Source: Lentzea terrae
Lineage (GTDB): Bacteria > Actinomycetota > Actinomycetes > Mycobacteriales > Pseudonocardiaceae
Reading direction: 5' to 3'
Assembly (NCBI RefSeq): GCF_003265345.1
Contig: NZ_QFWW01000021.1
Coordinates: forward strand, 184,120 to 248,119
Length of the DNA: 64,000 bases
Shown here: one piece after another, positions 61,996-64,000 of the stretch
How the letters are laid out: each line of letters begins with the position of its first letter
How positions within the stretch are numbered: the stretch's first letter is position 1
Made by a program: the position numbers and the translations under genes
The notes under the pieces: model-generated
Seen by the model: only the letters and a program-made list of their open reading frames with translations
Told to the model about the DNA's origin: nothing
Database searches by the model: none

Positions 61996-62024
61996 GCCAC
62001 CTTCCCGAACGCGTTCTGGTCCAT
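61992..62024 (-). CDS. 10-codon leader ORF (MDQNAFGKVA)
   Basis: The ATG at 62024 lies exactly 7 bases after the putative -10 (TAGCGT), as in leaderless transcripts, and the frame ends in TGA overlapping the next start (GTGATG). It may couple translation into the gene at 61995, or mark an older start followed by a frame loss. Seen in the sequence; function is inference. Confidence 0.35.
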   Translation of the reverse strand: MDQNAFGKVA

Positions 62025-62031
62025 GCCGAGC

Positions 62032-62054
62032 ACGCTAGCGAGAGGGTCTGACAA
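62032..62054 (-). promoter_or_regulatory. PafBC (RecA-NDp)-type promoter, copy 1
   Basis: Minus strand TTGTCAGAC, 8 bases, then TAGCGT. This fits TTGTCRGTG-N8-TAnnnT, the mycobacterial/actinobacterial DNA-damage promoter used by PafBC. The downstream ATG is 7 bases after the -10. A copy with the same spacing lies at 62913-62935. Confidence 0.55.
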
Positions 62055-62323
62055 TTTTCGGCGCCGACCTGTCGTGCCTGGTCAGAACGCCGTACCCGCC
62101 GCGGTTCGGGAGCCGGGGCGGAGGTTCGGAGGCTGCAGGAGACGACGCGCCACAGCGAAGTCACGAGGTGGCGGCACGGTCGGCTCCCGACAGAAGCAGC
62201 GAACCTCGGGGTACGGGATGGCCGGTGGCGGCGTCCACAACGGAAATGCCGTGCGACGGTGTCCGACTGCACCTGCACGACGCCGCTTGCGGACTGACCT
62301 GGAGGCACTGCCCGACCGGCACG
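62055..62323. other. 269-bp gap without a gene
   Basis: Only antisense-type frames and the end of the DUF4240 gene region; nothing further recognised. Confidence 0.4.
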
Positions 62324-62905
62324 TCAGGCCGCCTCCTCCAGCCCTTTCGACAGCTCCCACAACCGCGGCAGCCGCACCGCCGCCTCCAACGGCGAGTCCA
62401 GATCCCACACCGGCCCGGTGAACGGCCCGGCGTCGCTCACCCGCACACACCCCAGCACCCGCAGCGCGTTCTCCAGCGAACGCCCCGTCGCCGTGAAGAA
62501 CGCGTCGTGCGCCACCCGGCCCAAGCCGGCCCACAGCGGCCACGCGCTGTCCGGCCACGAGTCAACGCCCACCGCCAGCAGGGTCCGCACCGCCGGCACG
62601 TCCGCCAGTGAGTCCGGGCACGCCGCCACCTCGCGCAGCACCGACCGGCCCAGCCCCACCAGCCACGACTGGAACGCGAAGAATTGGTCCGCGGAACACA
62701 ACCCGTCGCACAGCACATAAGCCGCGTGCCAGTGTGAGAACGTGTTTACCCGACCGCGCGAGGCACTTAACAACGTCTCGAAGCCCACAATGTCGGCAGG
62801 CGGCGACAACGCCAGCTGCGACGTCAGCCACAGACGACGTTCGTGCTGGTCAGAGGTGGCGGTAGCGGAACGTTCGACCAGTCCCCAGAAGACATCGAGG
62901 TCCAT
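62324..62905 (-). CDS. DUF4240-domain protein
   Basis: 193 residues; the ATG at 62905 lies 7 bases after a putative -10, so the mRNA is probably leaderless. MDLDVFWGLVERSATATSDQ, HWHAAYVLCDGLCSADQFFA and FQSWLVGLGRSVLREVAACP fit DUF4240, found mostly in Actinobacteria and linked to no known activity. A PafBC-type promoter (62913-62935) with the same layout as that of the previous gene suggests induction by DNA damage. Confidence 0.85.
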   Translation of the reverse strand: MDLDVFWGLVERSATATSDQHERRLWLTSQLALSPPADIVGFETLLSASRGRVNTFSHWHAAYVLCDGLCSADQFFAFQSWLVGLGRSVLREVAACPDSLADVPAVRTLLAVGVDSWPDSAWPLWAGLGRVAHDAFFTATGRSLENALRVLGCVRVSDAGPFTGPVWDLDSPLEAAVRLPRLWELSKGLEEAA

Positions 62906-62912
62906 AACCTGA

Positions 62913-62935
62913 ACGCTATCGGAGGGGTCTGACAA
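62913..62935 (-). promoter_or_regulatory. PafBC (RecA-NDp)-type promoter, copy 2
   Basis: Minus strand TTGTCAGAC, 8 bases, TAGCGT, then 7 bases to the DUF4240 ATG. The 14-bp core GGGTCTGACAATT is shared with copy 1 at 62032-62054. Confidence 0.55.
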
Positions 62936-63130
62936 TTCTGAACGCCGCCGATCGGACCACCGCCGGAAACCTCGCGACACTTTCCAAGTCAACAAGCACA
63001 ACCGAAGAGCCGGCGACCTCAGACGAGCACCCGCGACGCCAGACGCGACCGGTGCACCACCACGCCCGCCACGACACCGGACCGTTATTGGCGCGAACGA
63101 TTCGCGGCGCCTGACTATCCTTGAGCCCAA

Positions 63131-64000
63131 ATGGACACCCCGCTCGCTGAACTGCACAAACGCCTGCCCGAGCTCATGCCGCGTGATCAACGCCGGCTCG
63201 CCAGGCGCCTCGACGGCGCACGCCGGGTCTCCGACCCGCTGGCCCGCAAGAAGATCACCGAGGAGATCGCCGCCCAGATCGACGAGGCCGCGCTCAAGGT
63301 CGCGCTGCGCAGGGAGTCCGTCCCCAAGATCACCTACCCCGAAGAGCTGCCGGTCAGCCAGCACAAGGACGACATCAAGGACCTGATCGCGCAGAACCAG
63401 GTCGTGATCGTCGCCGGTGAGACCGGCTCCGGCAAGACCACGCAGCTGCCCAAGATCTGCCTCGAGCTCGGCCGCGGCATCACCGGCCAGATCGGGCACA
63501 CCCAGCCACGCCGCATCGCCGCCCGCACCGTCGCCGAACGCGTCGCGGAAGAGCTCGGCACCAAGCTCGGCGACACCGTCGGCTACAAGGTCCGCTTCAC
63601 CGACCAGTCCGGCGACGACACCCTGGTCAAGCTCATGACCGACGGCATCCTGCTGGCCGAGATCCAGACCGACAGGACGCTGAGCAAGTACGACACGATC
63701 ATCATCGACGAGGCCCACGAACGCAGCCTCAACGTCGACTTCCTGCTCGGCTACCTCAAACAGCTGCTGCCGCAACGGCCCGACCTCAAGATCGTGATCA
63801 CGTCCGCCACGATCGACCCGCAGCGCTTCAGCCAGCACTTCGGCGACGCCCCGGTCATCGAGGTCTCCGGCCGCACCTATCCCGTCGAGACCCGCTACCG
63901 GCCGCTCGACGAGGAGGACGACCAGACCCAGGGCATCATCAACGCCGTCCACGAACTGCAGGCCGAAGGCCCCGGCGACGTCCTGGTGTTCCTGTCCGGC
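63131..64000 (+). CDS. hrpA: ATP-dependent RNA helicase HrpA, N-terminal part (runs off the window)
   Basis: The ATG at 63131 opens a frame that reaches the last base (290 codons) without a stop. MDTPLAELHKRLPELMPRDQ is the usual HrpA N-terminus, followed by the DEAH helicase core: motif I GETGSGKTTQ, Ia TQPRRIAA, Ib TDGILL, motif II DEAHERS, motif III SATID. HrpA is a large (~1300 residue) RNA-dependent ATPase, recently linked to rescue of stalled ribosomes in other bacteria. Only the first quarter is visible. Divergent from the DUF4240 gene. Confidence 0.95.
   Translation, partial: MDTPLAELHKRLPELMPRDQRRLARRLDGARRVSDPLARKKITEEIAAQIDEAALKVALRRESVPKITYPEELPVSQHKDDIKDLIAQNQVVIVAGETGSGKTTQLPKICLELGRGITGQIGHTQPRRIAARTVAERVAEELGTKLGDTVGYKVRFTDQSGDDTLVKLMTDGILLAEIQTDRTLSKYDTIIIDEAHERSLNVDFLLGYLKQLLPQRPDLKIVITSATIDPQRFSQHFGDAPVIEVSGRTYPVETRYRPLDEEDDQTQGIINAVHELQAEGPGDVLVFLSG

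Noticed and set aside
62906-63952. Extension of the DUF4240 frame upstream to 63952
   Set aside because: It runs antisense through hrpA, and a leaderless promoter sits at 62913-62935, so the gene starts at 62905.
7001-64000. CRISPR array
   Set aside because: No regularly spaced direct repeats of 25-40 bp were seen; the DNA repeats noted are IS ends, paralogue starts, operators and a low-complexity tract.

Overview
The DNA is very GC-rich, uses many GTG and TTG starts and packs its operons with 4-bp stop/start overlaps. Its gene families (LAL/LuxR regulators, HTH-DUF5753 and MmyB-type regulators, F420-dependent LLM oxidoreductase, ECF42 sigma factor with DGPF protein, DUF5703, DUF6801) are typical of a filamentous actinobacterium. 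A Pseudonocardiaceae genus such as Lentzea or Saccharothrix is the best guess; this rests on gene content only, not on a database search.

Bases 1-24,400 form an accessory, defence-rich island. It holds the C-terminal part of an NB-ARC/TPR NLR-like protein (1-2221), an XRE-HTH protein with an internal RHIM/BASS3-like amyloid-type motif (2292-3473), a small pentapeptide-repeat protein, a membrane-anchored NLR with the same motif (4414-6834), and a 1.18-kb insertion sequence with 26-bp terminal inverted repeats (7141-8323). A complete four-gene Wadjet anti-plasmid operon, jetA-jetB-jetC-jetD, follows on the minus strand (15353 down to 8618). Next come a frameshifted remnant of a regulator-like gene, a three-gene minus-strand cassette (two small proteins and an HTH-DUF5753 regulator) divergent from a third NLR-like protein with the motif at its extreme N-terminus (17946-19985), a GT-B-like transferase, and a SHOCT protein. 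The island ends with a short ORF carrying a possible fourth motif, a frameshifted large serine recombinase (22846-24305), a 16-bp perfect hairpin and a tRNA-Leu(GAG) gene, the likely boundary.

Bases 24,800-41,700 look like ordinary chromosome: a minus-strand operon of ABC exporter plus DesK/DesR-like two-component system, an LAL regulator split by a frameshift, a beta-lactamase-fold hydrolase, a GAP-family membrane protein, a PucR-like regulator, a secreted DUF6801-type protein, glutaminase, an M20 metallohydrolase, an SDR, an alpha/beta hydrolase and three tandem paralogues sharing the signature YLEPRTDVPAKDDW.

Bases 41,700-50,500 contain a 1213-residue HTH-STAND-TM-WD40 protein, regulators, two aldo/keto reductases, a lipoprotein and a Tat-exported beta-carbonic anhydrase. 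Three copies of an 18-bp palindrome lie upstream of three minus-strand genes and look like a small local regulon. Bases 50,500-64,000 hold an LLM oxidoreductase, undecaprenyl-diphosphatase (uppP), a histidine phosphatase, an ECF42 sigma factor with its DGPF partner, a thermolysin-type protease, a tyrosine recombinase translationally coupled to a threonine-aldolase-like enzyme, a DUF4180/TetR divergent pair, an adenosine-deaminase-like protein, two genes with matching PafBC (RecA-NDp)-type promoters, and the start of the helicase hrpA, which runs off the window.

The most interesting theme is the island: at least three, perhaps four, proteins of different architecture share one RHIM/BASS3-like motif within 20 kb. 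This suggests an amyloid-type signalling network next to a Wadjet system. The signalling role is inference.
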